DNA from: Pseudomonas sp. RIT623
Lineage (GTDB): Bacteria; Pseudomonadota; Gammaproteobacteria; Pseudomonadales; Pseudomonadaceae
Assembly: GCF_004519305.1 (NCBI RefSeq)
Contig: NZ_SOZA01000028.1
Location: 1 to 64,000, forward strand
Length of the DNA stretch: 64,000 nucleotides
Direction of reading: 5' to 3'
The position numbers and the translations under genes were made by a program. Positions 37,702 through 46,189 of the stretch are shown piece by piece. The notes beneath the pieces were generated by a model. The model saw nothing but the letters and a program-made list of their open reading frames with translations, ran no database searches and was not told the DNA's origin. Positions within the stretch are counted from its first letter, which is position 1; the number at the start of each line of letters is the position of its first letter.

Positions 37702-38322
37702 TCAGCCCCATCCCGGGCAGGCGATGGGCGCGGCCGGCGGCAAGCCACCCCGGCACTTGAGCACACGCCATTGCGCCGGTCGGGTGTCGATGGCGATGCG
37801 CAGGGCCGCGGGCGACGGGTTGTGCGCGGCCTGCTGCTCCCGGCAGGCGAAGGCCAGGGCCTCGCCGGTTTCCGCCGCAACCTGCAAGCGACGCAGCGCG
37901 CGGTCATCGGCGCGCGCCGGCCAACACAGCACGGCCGCGCAACTGCCCGAGCGCAGGCATTGCTCCGCAGCCCACAAGCCGTCATTGCCCTTGCCCTCGA
38001 CCTGCGCCAACCAGCGCAGGTCCACCCCCGCCGCCTGCCAGGCCGGCGCGTAGGGAATGAACGGCGGCGCCACCAGCACCACCCGTTCGCCCGCGCCGGT
38101 CAAGCGCGCCAGGGTCGGCCACAGCAATTGCAACTCGCCACAACCCGGGCTGGCCAGCAGCAGTTCGCTGAGCGCAGCGGCAGGCCAGCCGCCATCCGGC
38201 AACCGCGCATCGAGCGCGGCATGCCCGCTGGGCTGCAACGCCTGCGGCCGCGCCTGGGCTTGCCGCCCACGCCAGACCTGGCGCTGGTCGAGCAGCCGCT
38301 CGAGGTCGACTACCGCGCCCAT
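37702..38322 (-). CDS. imuA: ImuA, SOS mutagenesis accessory protein
   Basis: 206-residue protein, the ImuA (SulA-like in older Pseudomonas notes) subunit of the damage-induced mutasome, distantly related to RecA/SulA. Typical segments: GHAALDARLPDGGWPAAAL, ASPGCGELQLLWPTLARL and ERVVLVAPPFIPYAPAW, corresponding to the region around a degenerate P-loop. The ATG overlaps the lexA2 stop (TGATG), so translation is coupled, and imuB follows after six bases. Role from family knowledge and operon position; the exact biochemistry is poorly known even in model species. Confidence 0.88.
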   Translation of the reverse strand: MGAVVDLERLLDQRQVWRGRQAQARPQALQPSGHAALDARLPDGGWPAAALSELLLASPGCGELQLLWPTLARLTGAGERVVLVAPPFIPYAPAWQAAGVDLRWLAQVEGKGNDGLWAAEQCLRSGSCAAVLCWPARADDRALRRLQVAAETGEALAFACREQQAAHNPSPAALRIAIDTRPAQWRVLKCRGGLPPAAPIACPGWG

Positions 38323-38939
38323 CAGTCACGCCTCAGCAGGCCGCAGAACACGCCTTCGATGAAGAATTCGCGCTCCGGGCTGATGTCGATGGGGGCATAG
38401 GCAGGGTTGCGCGGCAGCAGGCGATAGCCGCCACGGGTGCGCTGCAGACGCTTGATGGTCACCTCGCCATCGAGCCGGGCGACCACGATCTGCCCATCGC
38501 GGGCCTCGCCCTGCTGGCGAATGCCGACCAGGTCGCCGTCGAAGATGCCGTCGTCGATCATCGAGTCGCCGCGCACCTTGAGCAGGTAGTCCGGCGTATG
38601 CCGGAACAGGCTGGGATCGAGCAGCAACTGTTCGTGAATATCGAGGTCGGGACCGATGGGCGCGCCGGCGGCCACCTGGCCAAGCACCGGCACTTCGAGG
38701 ATTTCCGGCCGGCGCAAGGGCTCGGCCAAGCGAATACCCCGCGCCTGATTGGGCGTGACGTCGATGAAACCGGCCTGGTGCAGGGCGGTGATGTGCTTGC
38801 GCGCCACGCTGCGCGAGGCGAAACCGAAGCGCTCGGCGATATCGGCCAGCGACGGCGGCTGGCCTTGATCGGTGATGCGCTCGCGGATGAACGCGAGGAT
38901 GGCGCGACGTTTTGGGGGTAGATTGTCCATGGAGTACAT
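38322..38939 (-). CDS. lexA2: second LexA repressor, LexA2
   Basis: SOS repressor of about 205 residues. The DNA-binding winged helix is in the first 70 residues (KRRAILAFIRERI, PSLADIAERFGFASRSVARKH); the self-cleavage site is the Ala-Gly in VLGQVAAGAPIG; Ser in RGDSMIDDGIFDGDL and Lys in GEVTIKRL make the catalytic dyad. The P. putida group has two LexA proteins; this one, at the head of imuA-imuB-dnaE2, is LexA2. Starts at 38939 (SD-like AAAAGAG) or 38930 (MDNLPPKRR) are both possible; the operator at 38932-38947 overlaps the first. Confidence 0.93.
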   Translation of the reverse strand: MYSMDNLPPKRRAILAFIRERITDQGQPPSLADIAERFGFASRSVARKHITALHQAGFIDVTPNQARGIRLAEPLRRPEILEVPVLGQVAAGAPIGPDLDIHEQLLLDPSLFRHTPDYLLKVRGDSMIDDGIFDGDLVGIRQQGEARDGQIVVARLDGEVTIKRLQRTRGGYRLLPRNPAYAPIDISPEREFFIEGVFCGLLRRD

Positions 38940-38947
38940 TTGTACTC
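38932..38947. promoter_or_regulatory. LexA2 operator, GAGTAC-N4-GTACTC
   Basis: Perfect palindrome with four central bases ATTT at the start of lexA2. It fits the GTAC-N4-GTAC motif I recall for LexA2 of P. putida (as in Xanthomonas) and not the CTGT-N8-ACAG box of LexA1. It implies autoregulation of the whole operon. Confidence 0.88.
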
Positions 38948-39032
38948 TTTTCGACGAACACTTAACAGCCCCCTTCGTCGGCGGCATTGGTTATGATGCT
39001 GCTGAATTGATTCTCCACCGCCAGGATGCCCA

Positions 39033-39686
39033 ATGCTGACCGCCCTGCTGTTCGACCTCGATGGGACCCTCACCGATACCGACACCCTGCACCTGCAGGC
39101 CTTCCGCCAGCTGCTGCGCGATCACGACGGCCGCGAACTGACCCAGGAACAGTTCAATACCCAGGTCAGCGGCCGCTCCAATGGTCTGTTGTTCGCCGAG
39201 CTGTTCCCCGAGGCCGATGCGACACAGTGCCAGGCACTGGCCGAGCGCAAGGAAGCCTTGTTTCGCGAGCTGTCGCCGCACCTCGAGCCCATGCCGGGGC
39301 TGCTGCGCCTGCTCGAGCATGCCGAGGAGCACGGCATCGGCATGTGCGTGGTGACCAACGCCCCGCGCCTGAACGCCGAGCACATGCTCGGCGCCATGGG
39401 CCTGGGCGAGCGTTTCGACCATGTGCTGGTCGCCGATGAACTGGCCCGGCCCAAGCCCGATCCCCTGCCCTATCTCACCGGCTTGCAGCGCCTGGGGGCC
39501 CAGGCCGGGCAGGCACTGGCGTTCGAGGACTCGCTGCCGGGGGTCAAGGCCGCGGTCGATGCGGGCATCTTCACCGTGGGGCTGGCGACCACGCAACCAG
39601 AGCAACGCTTGCTGGATGCCGGGGCGAAATTGGTGATCGCCGATTATGACGACCCACGCCTGTGGAAGCTGATCGCCAGTCTCTGA
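39033..39686 (+). CDS. HAD-family phosphatase
   Basis: 217-residue HAD-IA hydrolase, like phosphoglycolate phosphatase or beta-phosphoglucomutase. Motif I is LLFDLDGTLTDTD with nucleophile Asp8 and Asp10; motif II VVTNAPR; motif III Lys in ARPKPDPLPY; motif IV AFEDSLPGVKAA. The cap is helical (residues about 17-85). AGGA lies six bases before the ATG. It is divergent from lexA2 (93-base gap), so it may share the promoter region, but I see no sign that the LexA2 site acts on it. Substrate unknown. Confidence 0.88.
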   Translation: MLTALLFDLDGTLTDTDTLHLQAFRQLLRDHDGRELTQEQFNTQVSGRSNGLLFAELFPEADATQCQALAERKEALFRELSPHLEPMPGLLRLLEHAEEHGIGMCVVTNAPRLNAEHMLGAMGLGERFDHVLVADELARPKPDPLPYLTGLQRLGAQAGQALAFEDSLPGVKAAVDAGIFTVGLATTQPEQRLLDAGAKLVIADYDDPRLWKLIASL

Positions 39687-40019
39687 TCAGCGGCGCTTGT
39701 AGCTCTTGCTGCCCGACGGCGTCAGGCAGTACACGCCACCGCGCGGGCCGACGCAGTACTGCCCCGTGCCGCAGCTACAGCCCTCACTACTGCCGCTGGC
39801 ACGCAAGGGCTGCGCCCGCGCCGGGCCACCGAACTGGGCGCTGCAGCTTTTCTTCGAGGCACTGATCGAGCCGTCGTTGCACAGGAAGGTATCGCCGTCG
39901 CAACCGGCGATGCCGCCTTTGCGCCCGGAACAGGGGGTGTTGCCGGCCTGCGCCACGGGAGCCGCCAGGCACAGGGCCAGCAACGGCACCGCGCAGCGGC
40001 GCCAGGAGAAGAAGGTCAT
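39687..40019 (-). CDS. small secreted cysteine-rich protein
   Basis: 110 residues with a good signal peptide (MTFFSWRRCAVPLLALCLAA, cut near AQA-G) and a mature part with ten or so cysteines: NTPCSGRKGG, GCDGDTFLCNDGS, SKKSCSAQFGG, GCSCGTGQYCVG, YCLTPSG. They could form disulfides in the periplasm. AAGGAG seven bases before the ATG at 40019 fixes the start. It ends exactly where the HAD gene ends (convergent, no gap). I do not recognise a family; similar short Cys-rich proteins are common hypotheticals in Pseudomonas. Confidence 0.65.
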   Translation of the reverse strand: MTFFSWRRCAVPLLALCLAAPVAQAGNTPCSGRKGGIAGCDGDTFLCNDGSISASKKSCSAQFGGPARAQPLRASGSSEGCSCGTGQYCVGPRGGVYCLTPSGSKSYKRR

Positions 40020-40077
40020 CGCCACGCTCCTTGTGATAGATGGCGCAATAGTATCAACCATCGGCAGCGAAGTGGGG

Positions 40078-40120
40078 CACCGGCTGCGCCGGTGTTCGCC
40101 GGCAAGGCCGGCTCCTACGG
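40078..40120. repeat. REP sequence
   Basis: CACCGGCTGCGCCGGTG followed by TTCGCCGGCAAGGCCGGCTC and CTACGG: a typical single Pseudomonas REP palindrome in the gap before the DUF899 gene. Confidence 0.7.
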
Positions 40121-40221
40121 AGGGTTGGTACTGGCCGTCTGTCGGTATTGGCAATGGCGTTGTCGAAAACGCCGAGGATGATTCGACCACTGTTTGAATC
40201 CCTTACGCTGGAGTCGCCACC

Positions 40222-40941
40222 ATGAGCCCTTCCGATCCCAAGCACGCCGTGGTCTCGCGCAGCCAGTGGCTGGCCGCGCGGCGGCAACTGTGGCTGCACG
40301 AGAAAGCCTTCACCCATCAACGCGACGAACTGGCCGCCGCTCGCCGCGCCCTGCCCTGGGTACAGGTAGAGGAGGACTACCGCTTCCACGGCCCACATGG
40401 CGAACTGGGCCTGGCCGAGCTGTTCGCCGGGCGCAGTCAGTTGCTGGTCTATCACTTCATGTTCGCTGAAGGTTGGGACGAGGGCTGCCCCGGCTGCTCC
40501 TTCCTCGCCGATCACTTCGACGGCGCCAACCTGCACCTGGCACACCACGACGTGACCTTGGCCGCGGTGTCACGGGCGCCCTATGCCGAGTTCCAGGCGT
40601 TCCGCCAACGCATGGGCTGGCATTTCCCGTGGTATTCCTCCCATGGCAGCCGCTTCAACCACGACTTCGGCGTCAGCGTCGCCAGCGACGAGTACAACTA
40701 TGAGCCGTACACGGGCGACGAGACCGAGCTGCCGGGGCTGAGCGCGTTCTACAAAGCGATCGATGGCAGCCTGTACCACACCTACTCCACCTATGCCCGC
40801 GGCCTGGACATCCTGGTCAATGCCTACAACTTCCTCGACCTGGCGCCGCTGGGGCGCAACGAGGCGGGCACGATGGACTGGGTACGCCACCATGACCGCT
40901 ACGACGGGGTGGCCAGCAAGCCGCATTGCTGCAAGGAGTGA
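40222..40941 (+). CDS. DUF899-family thioredoxin-like protein
   Basis: 239 residues of the DUF899 family (thioredoxin fold, function unknown). QWLAARRQLWLHEKAFTHQR and DELAAARRALPWV are the usual N-terminus; GWDEGCPGCSFLADHFDG (about 88-105) carries the CPGC-like active-site pair; SVYHTYSTYARG-like SLYHTYSTYARGLD and WVRHHDRY follow near the end. GGAG lies upstream of the ATG. Some family members are reported as thiol-dependent or haloperoxidase-like; I would not assign an activity. The gene stands alone. Confidence 0.85.
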   Translation: MSPSDPKHAVVSRSQWLAARRQLWLHEKAFTHQRDELAAARRALPWVQVEEDYRFHGPHGELGLAELFAGRSQLLVYHFMFAEGWDEGCPGCSFLADHFDGANLHLAHHDVTLAAVSRAPYAEFQAFRQRMGWHFPWYSSHGSRFNHDFGVSVASDEYNYEPYTGDETELPGLSAFYKAIDGSLYHTYSTYARGLDILVNAYNFLDLAPLGRNEAGTMDWVRHHDRYDGVASKPHCCKE

Positions 40942-40988
40942 CTGGCCTTGCTGACCAGGCAGGCAACGCGATACCTGCGCATTGAACC

Positions 40989-41870
40989 TCAGATCGCCTG
41001 CACCGCCAGCAACTCGGTCAGCACCTCGGCCAGCGCCTTGACCATCACATCCGCCGTGGGCCGGTGCACGATCACGATCTCGTAGCTGTCCACTTCCGGC
41101 AGCCCTTGCCCGGCGCCGAGCACGCGGTGCTCGGCGCTCGCTGCCCGTGGCGGCAGCAGGCTGATGCCCATGCCGTCGGCCACCGCCGCCTGGATGCCAC
41201 TGAGGCTCGAGCTGGTGAAGCTGATGCGCCAGCGCCGGCCCATGCCCTCGATCGCGCTGATCATGTCGTCGCGGTACAGCCCGCGCGGGGGGAAGGTCAC
41301 CAGCGGCACCGGGTCGAGTTCGAAGGCCGGCATGCGCGCGCTGTCGATCCACTGCAGCCGCTCCGGCCAGCAGGCCACGCCCTCGCGGCTGTTGCGCCGC
41401 TGCTTGAGCAGCACCAGGTCAAGCTCGCCGTTGTCGTAGGCCTGGCTGAGGTCGCGGCACAGGCCACTGGTGACTTCGAGCTTGACCTGCGGATGACGCC
41501 GGCTGAACGCGGACAAAGCATTGGTGGTGCGCCCGCCGACGAAATCCTCGGGCACGCCCAGGCGCACGGTCATGCCGACCATGGCCCCGGCCAGGGCTTC
41601 GAGCATCTGGTCGTTGAGCGCCAGCATGTGCCGGGCATACCCGAGCAAGGTCTGCCCGGCATCGGTGGGCAGCACATCGCGGTTGCCGCGCACCAGCAGG
41701 CGATGGCCGACCATATCCTCGAGGCGGCGGACCTTCTGGCTGATGGTCGACTGGGTGGAATGCAGGCGCGCGGCCGCGGTGGTGAAACTGCCGCAATCGG
41801 CCACCACGACGATGGCGCGCAACAGGTCAAGGTCGAACAGGGCTCTATTCGATTTCACGCTGGAAGACAT
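40989..41870 (-). CDS. LysR-family transcriptional regulator
   Basis: 293-residue LysR-type regulator from the ATG at 41870 (the open frame to 41969 adds no conserved sequence). Helix-turn-helix: LLRAIVVVADCGSFTTAAARL with STISQKVRRLEDMVG; RLLVRGNRDVLPTDAGQTLL starts the linker. The effector domain ends at AVQAI. It diverges from the ankyrin-repeat gene (169-base gap, 41871-42039) and converges on the DUF899 gene, so its target may be the ankyrin gene or lie elsewhere. No ligand can be proposed. Confidence 0.88.
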   Translation of the reverse strand: MSSSVKSNRALFDLDLLRAIVVVADCGSFTTAAARLHSTQSTISQKVRRLEDMVGHRLLVRGNRDVLPTDAGQTLLGYARHMLALNDQMLEALAGAMVGMTVRLGVPEDFVGGRTTNALSAFSRRHPQVKLEVTSGLCRDLSQAYDNGELDLVLLKQRRNSREGVACWPERLQWIDSARMPAFELDPVPLVTFPPRGLYRDDMISAIEGMGRRWRISFTSSSLSGIQAAVADGMGISLLPPRAASAEHRVLGAGQGLPEVDSYEIVIVHRPTADVMVKALAEVLTELLAVQAI

Positions 41871-42039
41871 CGGGTTATTCAACGAATGAATGACAAGACT
41901 GACTTCTATCACGCGCGCCCCGGCCCGGCAACTCGCCACGGGCCCATTAGCCTGGCCACTGCCTGCCATGCGAATTCTTTACTTCTGTCGCCGCCGCCAC
42001 TTGCCTAGGATGAGGCCTTGCCCCTCAGGACCCGACACC

Positions 42040-42687
42040 ATGCGCCTGTCCATCGCCACCCTGCTGCTGGCCCTGTTCACCGGCCTTGCCGCCCATGCCG
42101 AGCCCTCTGCCATGAATACCCAGCTGTTCGATGCCGCCCGCCGTGGCGATACTGCCGCCATCCACCAGGCCCTGGCCCAAGGCGCCGCGCTGGAGGCCCG
42201 CGACGACCAGGGCCAGACTGCCTTGCTGGTGGCCACCCACGGCAACCAGATCCAAGCCGCCAAGGCATTGATCGAAGCCGGTGCCGACGTCAATGCCAAG
42301 GATGCCATCCAGGACAGCCCCTACCTGTATGCCGGTGCCCGTGGTTTGAACGAGATCCTGCAATTGCCCCTGGCCCACGGCGCCGACCTGAACAGCACCA
42401 ACCGCTACGGCGGCACCGCGCTGATCCCCGCCGCCGAGCGCGGGCATGTCGAGACCGTGCAGCTATTGATCGATGCTGGCGTCAAGGTGGACCATCTCAA
42501 CCGCCTGCACTGGACCGCCTTGCTGGAGGCGGTGATCCTCGGCGATGGCGGCCCGCGCCATGTGGAGATCGTGCGCCGCCTGCTGGCCGCCGGAGCAGAC
42601 CCGACGATCGCCGACAAGGATGGCGTGACGGCGCTGGAACATGCGCGCCAGCGGGGCTACCAGGCCATGGTGGCGGTGCTGGAGTAG
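42040..42687 (+). CDS. secreted ankyrin-repeat protein
   Basis: 215 residues: signal peptide MRLSIATLLLALFTGLAAHA, then five to six ankyrin repeats (FDAARRGDTAAIHQALAQGA; GQTALLVATHGNQIQAAKAL; YGGTALIPAAERGHVETVQL; HWTALLEAVILGD; DGVTALEHARQRGYQ). It would be a periplasmic protein-binding scaffold, similar to the ankyrin proteins found beside catalase genes in Pseudomonas (AnkB type), but no catalase is near here. The ATG at 42040 begins the signal peptide; earlier ATGs in the same frame give no signal sequence. Partner unknown. Confidence 0.85.
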   Translation: MRLSIATLLLALFTGLAAHAEPSAMNTQLFDAARRGDTAAIHQALAQGAALEARDDQGQTALLVATHGNQIQAAKALIEAGADVNAKDAIQDSPYLYAGARGLNEILQLPLAHGADLNSTNRYGGTALIPAAERGHVETVQLLIDAGVKVDHLNRLHWTALLEAVILGDGGPRHVEIVRRLLAAGADPTIADKDGVTALEHARQRGYQAMVAVLE

Positions 42688-42743
42688 ATCACCTGGCGCA
42701 TGGCACCGGATTTGCCGGTATTCGTGGCGGTGCTGTGCATGGC

Positions 42744-43931
42744 CTACTCCACCACCTCGAACGGCAACCCCACATAGTTCTCGGCAATGTTCGCCAACCC
42801 CGCCGCCGAGCCCAGGTAATAGTCGCGATCGGCCTCCTGCATCTTGCTGTCCCAAGCATCCTGGTGTTCGCCAAAGTCATGCAGCAGCCGGGTCATGAAC
42901 CAGCTGAAGCGCTCGCCCTTCCACACCCGGCGCAAGGCCATCGGCGAGTACTCGGCCAACAGCTCGGTACGCCCCTCGCGATAGACCTTGACCAGGATCC
43001 GATACAGATAGTTGACGTCCGAGGCGGCCAGGTTCAAACCCTTGGCCCCGGTGGGCGGGACGATATGCGCGGCATCGCCGACCAGGAACAGGCGCCCGTG
43101 CTGCATGGGTTCGACCACCAGGCTGCGCAGCGGCGCGATGCTTTTTTCCAGCGCCGGCCCGGTCACCAGTTGCGCCGCCACATCCTCCGGCAGGCGCGCC
43201 TTGAGCTCATCCCAGAAGCGCGCGTCCGACCAGTCCTCCACGCGCTCCTGCAACGGCACCTGCAGGTAGTAGCGACTACGGCTCTGCGAGCGCTGGCTGC
43301 ACAGCACGAAGCCGCGTGGGTGATGGGCATAGATCAGCTCATGGTTGACTGGCGGGGTATCGGCCAGCAGCCCCAGCCAGCCGAACGGATAGACCCGCTC
43401 GAACGTCTTGAGCACCCCGGCTGGAATGCTCTGCCGGGCCACGCCATGAAAGCCGTCGCAACCGGCGATGTAGTCGCAGTCGACCCGCTGCTGGCGCCCG
43501 TCCTTGTCGAAGGTCAGGTAGGGTTGCTCGCCATCGATAGCATGAGGCTGCACGTTGGCCGCCGCATAGATGATCGGCGCCCCGCTCTGCGCCCTGGCCT
43601 GCATCAGGTCGCGGGTGACCTCGGTCTGGCCATACACCATGACGGTCTTGCCGCCGGTCAGTGCCTTGAGGTCCAGGCGCTGGCGGCGGCCACCCAGCAA
43701 AAGCTCGACCCCTTCGTGCACCAGCCCCTCGCGATCCATGCGCGTAGCCACGCCCGCCTCGCGCAGCAAATCGACAGTGCCTTGCTCGAGCACCCCGGCG
43801 CGGATACGCCCCAGCACGTACTCGGGGGTCTGGCGCTCGACGATCAGGGTGTCGATCCCCGCCTGGTGCAGCAGCTGGCCGAGCAGCAGGCCGGAAGGGC
43901 CGGCGCCGATGATTGCAACCTGAGTTTTCAT
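42744..43931 (-). CDS. pobA: 4-hydroxybenzoate 3-monooxygenase
   Basis: 395-residue flavoprotein, which hydroxylates p-hydroxybenzoate to protocatechuate with NADPH and O2, feeding the beta-ketoadipate pathway. FAD motif VAIIGAGPSGLLLGQLLHQ at the N-terminus, DG motif YIAGCDGFHG in the middle and GD motif GRLFLVGDAAHIVPPTGAKG. The length equals that of PobA in Pseudomonas. Start at 43931; the upstream extension to 44003 has no site. Divergent from the AraC-type gene at 44101 across 169 bases, which is the pobA-pobR arrangement of P. putida. Confidence 0.96.
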   Translation of the reverse strand: MKTQVAIIGAGPSGLLLGQLLHQAGIDTLIVERQTPEYVLGRIRAGVLEQGTVDLLREAGVATRMDREGLVHEGVELLLGGRRQRLDLKALTGGKTVMVYGQTEVTRDLMQARAQSGAPIIYAAANVQPHAIDGEQPYLTFDKDGRQQRVDCDYIAGCDGFHGVARQSIPAGVLKTFERVYPFGWLGLLADTPPVNHELIYAHHPRGFVLCSQRSQSRSRYYLQVPLQERVEDWSDARFWDELKARLPEDVAAQLVTGPALEKSIAPLRSLVVEPMQHGRLFLVGDAAHIVPPTGAKGLNLAASDVNYLYRILVKVYREGRTELLAEYSPMALRRVWKGERFSWFMTRLLHDFGEHQDAWDSKMQEADRDYYLGSAAGLANIAENYVGLPFEVVE

Positions 43932-44100
43932 TGTTGTTGTCTCGTGATGACGATACCGACCTGGGACTGGTCCAGGCCCGGTATCTACTGTTAGGGTTAG
44001 CACCTGTATTTTTACGTGCGATCTATGGGTAGAAAGTGGGTTATCCGCTGAAAAACCTGCACTTTTGCAAAATACGTTCGATTAACGGACAGGCCCCAGC

Positions 44101-44976
44101 ATGCCCAGCCCCCTCCCCGGCATCCCGCTGTTCCAGCTCTACGGTGAAAACCACGCCTGGCCTGGCACCGACCTGCTGCACTGCGAGTCGATCCCGGCGC
44201 GCAGCCGCCTGCACCACTGGGAGATCAAGCCGCACCGGCATGCCGAGCTGTTCCAGTTGCTTTATGTGCAACGCGGCGAGGCGCGCATCGAGATCGAAGG
44301 CCAGCACAGCCTGATCCGCGAGGCGGCGATCCAGGTTGTGCCGCCGTTGACCGTGCATGGCTTTCGCTTCAGCGCCGATATCCAGGGCCATGTGCTGACC
44401 TTCGGCACTGCCCTGGTGGCCGACCTCGAGCAGCGCCTGGGGGCGCCGTTGAGCGTGCTGGCGGCGCCGCGCTGCTACCTGCTGGGCAAGGATCGCCCGC
44501 GCCTGGGCGGGTTGCTCGACACCTTGCACCAGGAGTACCAGGGCAGCGCCCCGGCCCGTGCGGCCCTGTTGTCGGCCCTGGTCACGGCACTGATGGTGTG
44601 GCTGCTTCGCCAGCAGCCGCTGCAGGCGCCGCGCACCCCGCATGAACGCGACCAGCAACTGTTCGGCCGCTACCTGCGCCTGGTCGAGGCGCACTACCGC
44701 GAACACCTGGCGGTGGACGACTTCGCCAGCCGCCTGGGCATCTCCAGCCTGCAACTGAACCTCTTGTGCCGCAGCCTGGCCGGGCAGACTGCGCTGCAGG
44801 TCATCCACCAGCGCCTGTTGCTGGAGGCGCGCCGCAACCTGGTGTACACGCGCATGAGCATCGGCCAGTTATCCGACAGCCTGGGGTTCAGCGACCCGAC
44901 CTACTTCGCGCGGTTCTTCAAGCGCCTGGCCGGACAAACGCCTAATGCCTACCGCCGTACCAGCCCGCGCGGCTAA
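44101..44976 (+). CDS. pobR: AraC-family activator of pobA
   Basis: 291-residue AraC-type regulator. Residues about 1-170 form a cupin effector domain (HWEIKPHRHAELFQLLYVQRG); the C-terminal 100 residues hold two helix-turn-helix motifs (DFASRLGISSLQLNLLCRSLAG; IGQLSDSLGFSDPTYFARFFKR). It faces pobA, so it should activate it with 4-hydroxybenzoate as inducer. P. putida uses an AraC-type PobR, unlike the IclR type of Acinetobacter. The gap between them is AT-rich but I could not pick a clear operator. Confidence 0.88.
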   Translation: MPSPLPGIPLFQLYGENHAWPGTDLLHCESIPARSRLHHWEIKPHRHAELFQLLYVQRGEARIEIEGQHSLIREAAIQVVPPLTVHGFRFSADIQGHVLTFGTALVADLEQRLGAPLSVLAAPRCYLLGKDRPRLGGLLDTLHQEYQGSAPARAALLSALVTALMVWLLRQQPLQAPRTPHERDQQLFGRYLRLVEAHYREHLAVDDFASRLGISSLQLNLLCRSLAGQTALQVIHQRLLLEARRNLVYTRMSIGQLSDSLGFSDPTYFARFFKRLAGQTPNAYRRTSPRG

Positions 44977-45033
44977 ATCACTTCGCGCGCCAGTCGTCTT
45001 CCGGCTATCGGTCATCTGCAACGAGGTACCCCC

Positions 45034-45987
45034 ATGAGCAGCATGAGCACCCTGGCCTCCAACGTCGCGCGCAACCTGCGCAAGATCATCAAGGCCGACA
45101 GCGGCCCGCGCCCCTACCAGCTATTCGATATCCAGCTGCAGCGGCGCGAACGCCTGAGCCCGTCCCTGTGCCGCTTCGTCTTCGCCGGCGACGATGTACG
45201 GCAGATGCGCACCCTGGCGGCCGATCAGCGCGTCAAGCTGCTGTTCCCCGATGCCCAGGGCCACGAACCGGCCCTGCCCAAGGACGGCGACTGGCAAGCC
45301 GCGCGGCGCCAGGCCCAGCACCCGATGCGCACCTACACCATTCGCGCCCTGCGCGCCGATGCCGGCGAACTGGACATCGACTTCGTCCTGCACGGCGACA
45401 GCGGCCCGGCCTCGGCCTGGGCCGAACAGGCCGAGCCCGGCGACCGCCTGCAGATCGTCGCGCCGCACCGCCACGCCCAGGGCGACCCCGGCGGCTATGA
45501 ATGGCGACCGCCCCAAGGCGTGCGCCAGTTGTTGCTGATTGGCGACGAGACCGCCCTGCCGGCCATCGCCGGCATCCTCGAGAGCCTCGCCGAGCTTGCC
45601 ACCCCGCCCGCTACCCAGGTATTCCTCGAAGTCCCCGAGCCAGGTGACTGCGTAGATCTGCGCCATGCCCCCGGCACCGAGCTGCACTGGCTGGCCCGTA
45701 GCGAGCTCGACTGCCCCCATGGCCAAGCCATGCGCCACGCGGCCTTTGAGCTGGCGCGCCTGCCGCAGGCCACGCAAGCTAGCGCCAAGCCCCTCAAAGA
45801 GGTGGATATCGACAAGGAGATTCTCTGGGAACTGGCCGAGTCGGCCGACAGCGCGTTCTACGCCTGGGTAGCCGGTGAGTCGGCTGCCGTCATGGCGATC
45901 CGCAAGCACTGGATCAACGAACGCGGCCTCGACCGTGGCAGCCTGACCCTGATGGGCTATTGGCGCCACGGCCGAAGCCTGGAATGA
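45034..45987 (+). CDS. siderophore-interacting protein, ViuB-like
   Basis: 317-residue FAD-dependent ferric reductase of the siderophore-interacting family, which frees iron from imported ferri-siderophores in the cytoplasm. The FAD site is HPMRTYTIRALRAD (about 89-102); VLHGDSGPASAWAEQAEPGD and LLIGDETALPAIAGILE (NAD(P)H side) follow, with FYAWVAGESAAVMAIRKHW near the end. GAGG lies seven bases before the first ATG; a second ATG three codons on would also work. No siderophore genes or Fur box are adjacent. It could serve the receptor at 25836, but that is only a guess. Confidence 0.88.
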   Translation: MSSMSTLASNVARNLRKIIKADSGPRPYQLFDIQLQRRERLSPSLCRFVFAGDDVRQMRTLAADQRVKLLFPDAQGHEPALPKDGDWQAARRQAQHPMRTYTIRALRADAGELDIDFVLHGDSGPASAWAEQAEPGDRLQIVAPHRHAQGDPGGYEWRPPQGVRQLLLIGDETALPAIAGILESLAELATPPATQVFLEVPEPGDCVDLRHAPGTELHWLARSELDCPHGQAMRHAAFELARLPQATQASAKPLKEVDIDKEILWELAESADSAFYAWVAGESAAVMAIRKHWINERGLDRGSLTLMGYWRHGRSLE

Positions 45988-45988
45988 C

Positions 45989-46110
45989 AGCATTGCTCGA
46001 TTTCATCATCGAACCACTACCGAGCGTGTCGATGCAGCCGGCACGCAAGGTAGCGCCATGATCATGACCGTGGTCAGCGGCGCCATCCACCGCGCACTGG
46101 GCCATCTCGC
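45989..46110 (+). pseudogene. truncated duplicate of the leader and start of the 60-residue gene
   Basis: From 45989 to 46059 this copies the leader of the small gene at 48181 (48088-48162): GATTTCATCA, ACCACTA, GAGCGTGTCGAT and AAGGTAGCGCCAT recur in order. The reading frame after it (ATCATGACCGTGGTCAGCGG) matches the gene's ATCATGTCCGTCGTCGGCAG for about 17 codons, then homology stops near 46110. The 5' part of a paralogue thus survives 2.1 kb upstream of the intact gene. On the minus strand, 46112-46185 also keeps a short GNAT-like string (ELLVAPEAYRGQGL) with no start or stop context, perhaps another gene remnant. Confidence 0.6.
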
Positions 46111-46189
46111 GCCTCAGTCCCTGTCCACGATAGGCCTCGGGCGCCACGAGCAGTTCGAGGACCATCCAGCTGACCCCGAATCGGGTGCC

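Noticed and set aside
45914..46165. Minus-strand frame with a GNAT-like string (ELLVAPEAYRGQGL)
   Set aside because: Only about 25 residues look meaningful and the frame runs into the siderophore-interacting gene; kept as a possible remnant, not as a gene.
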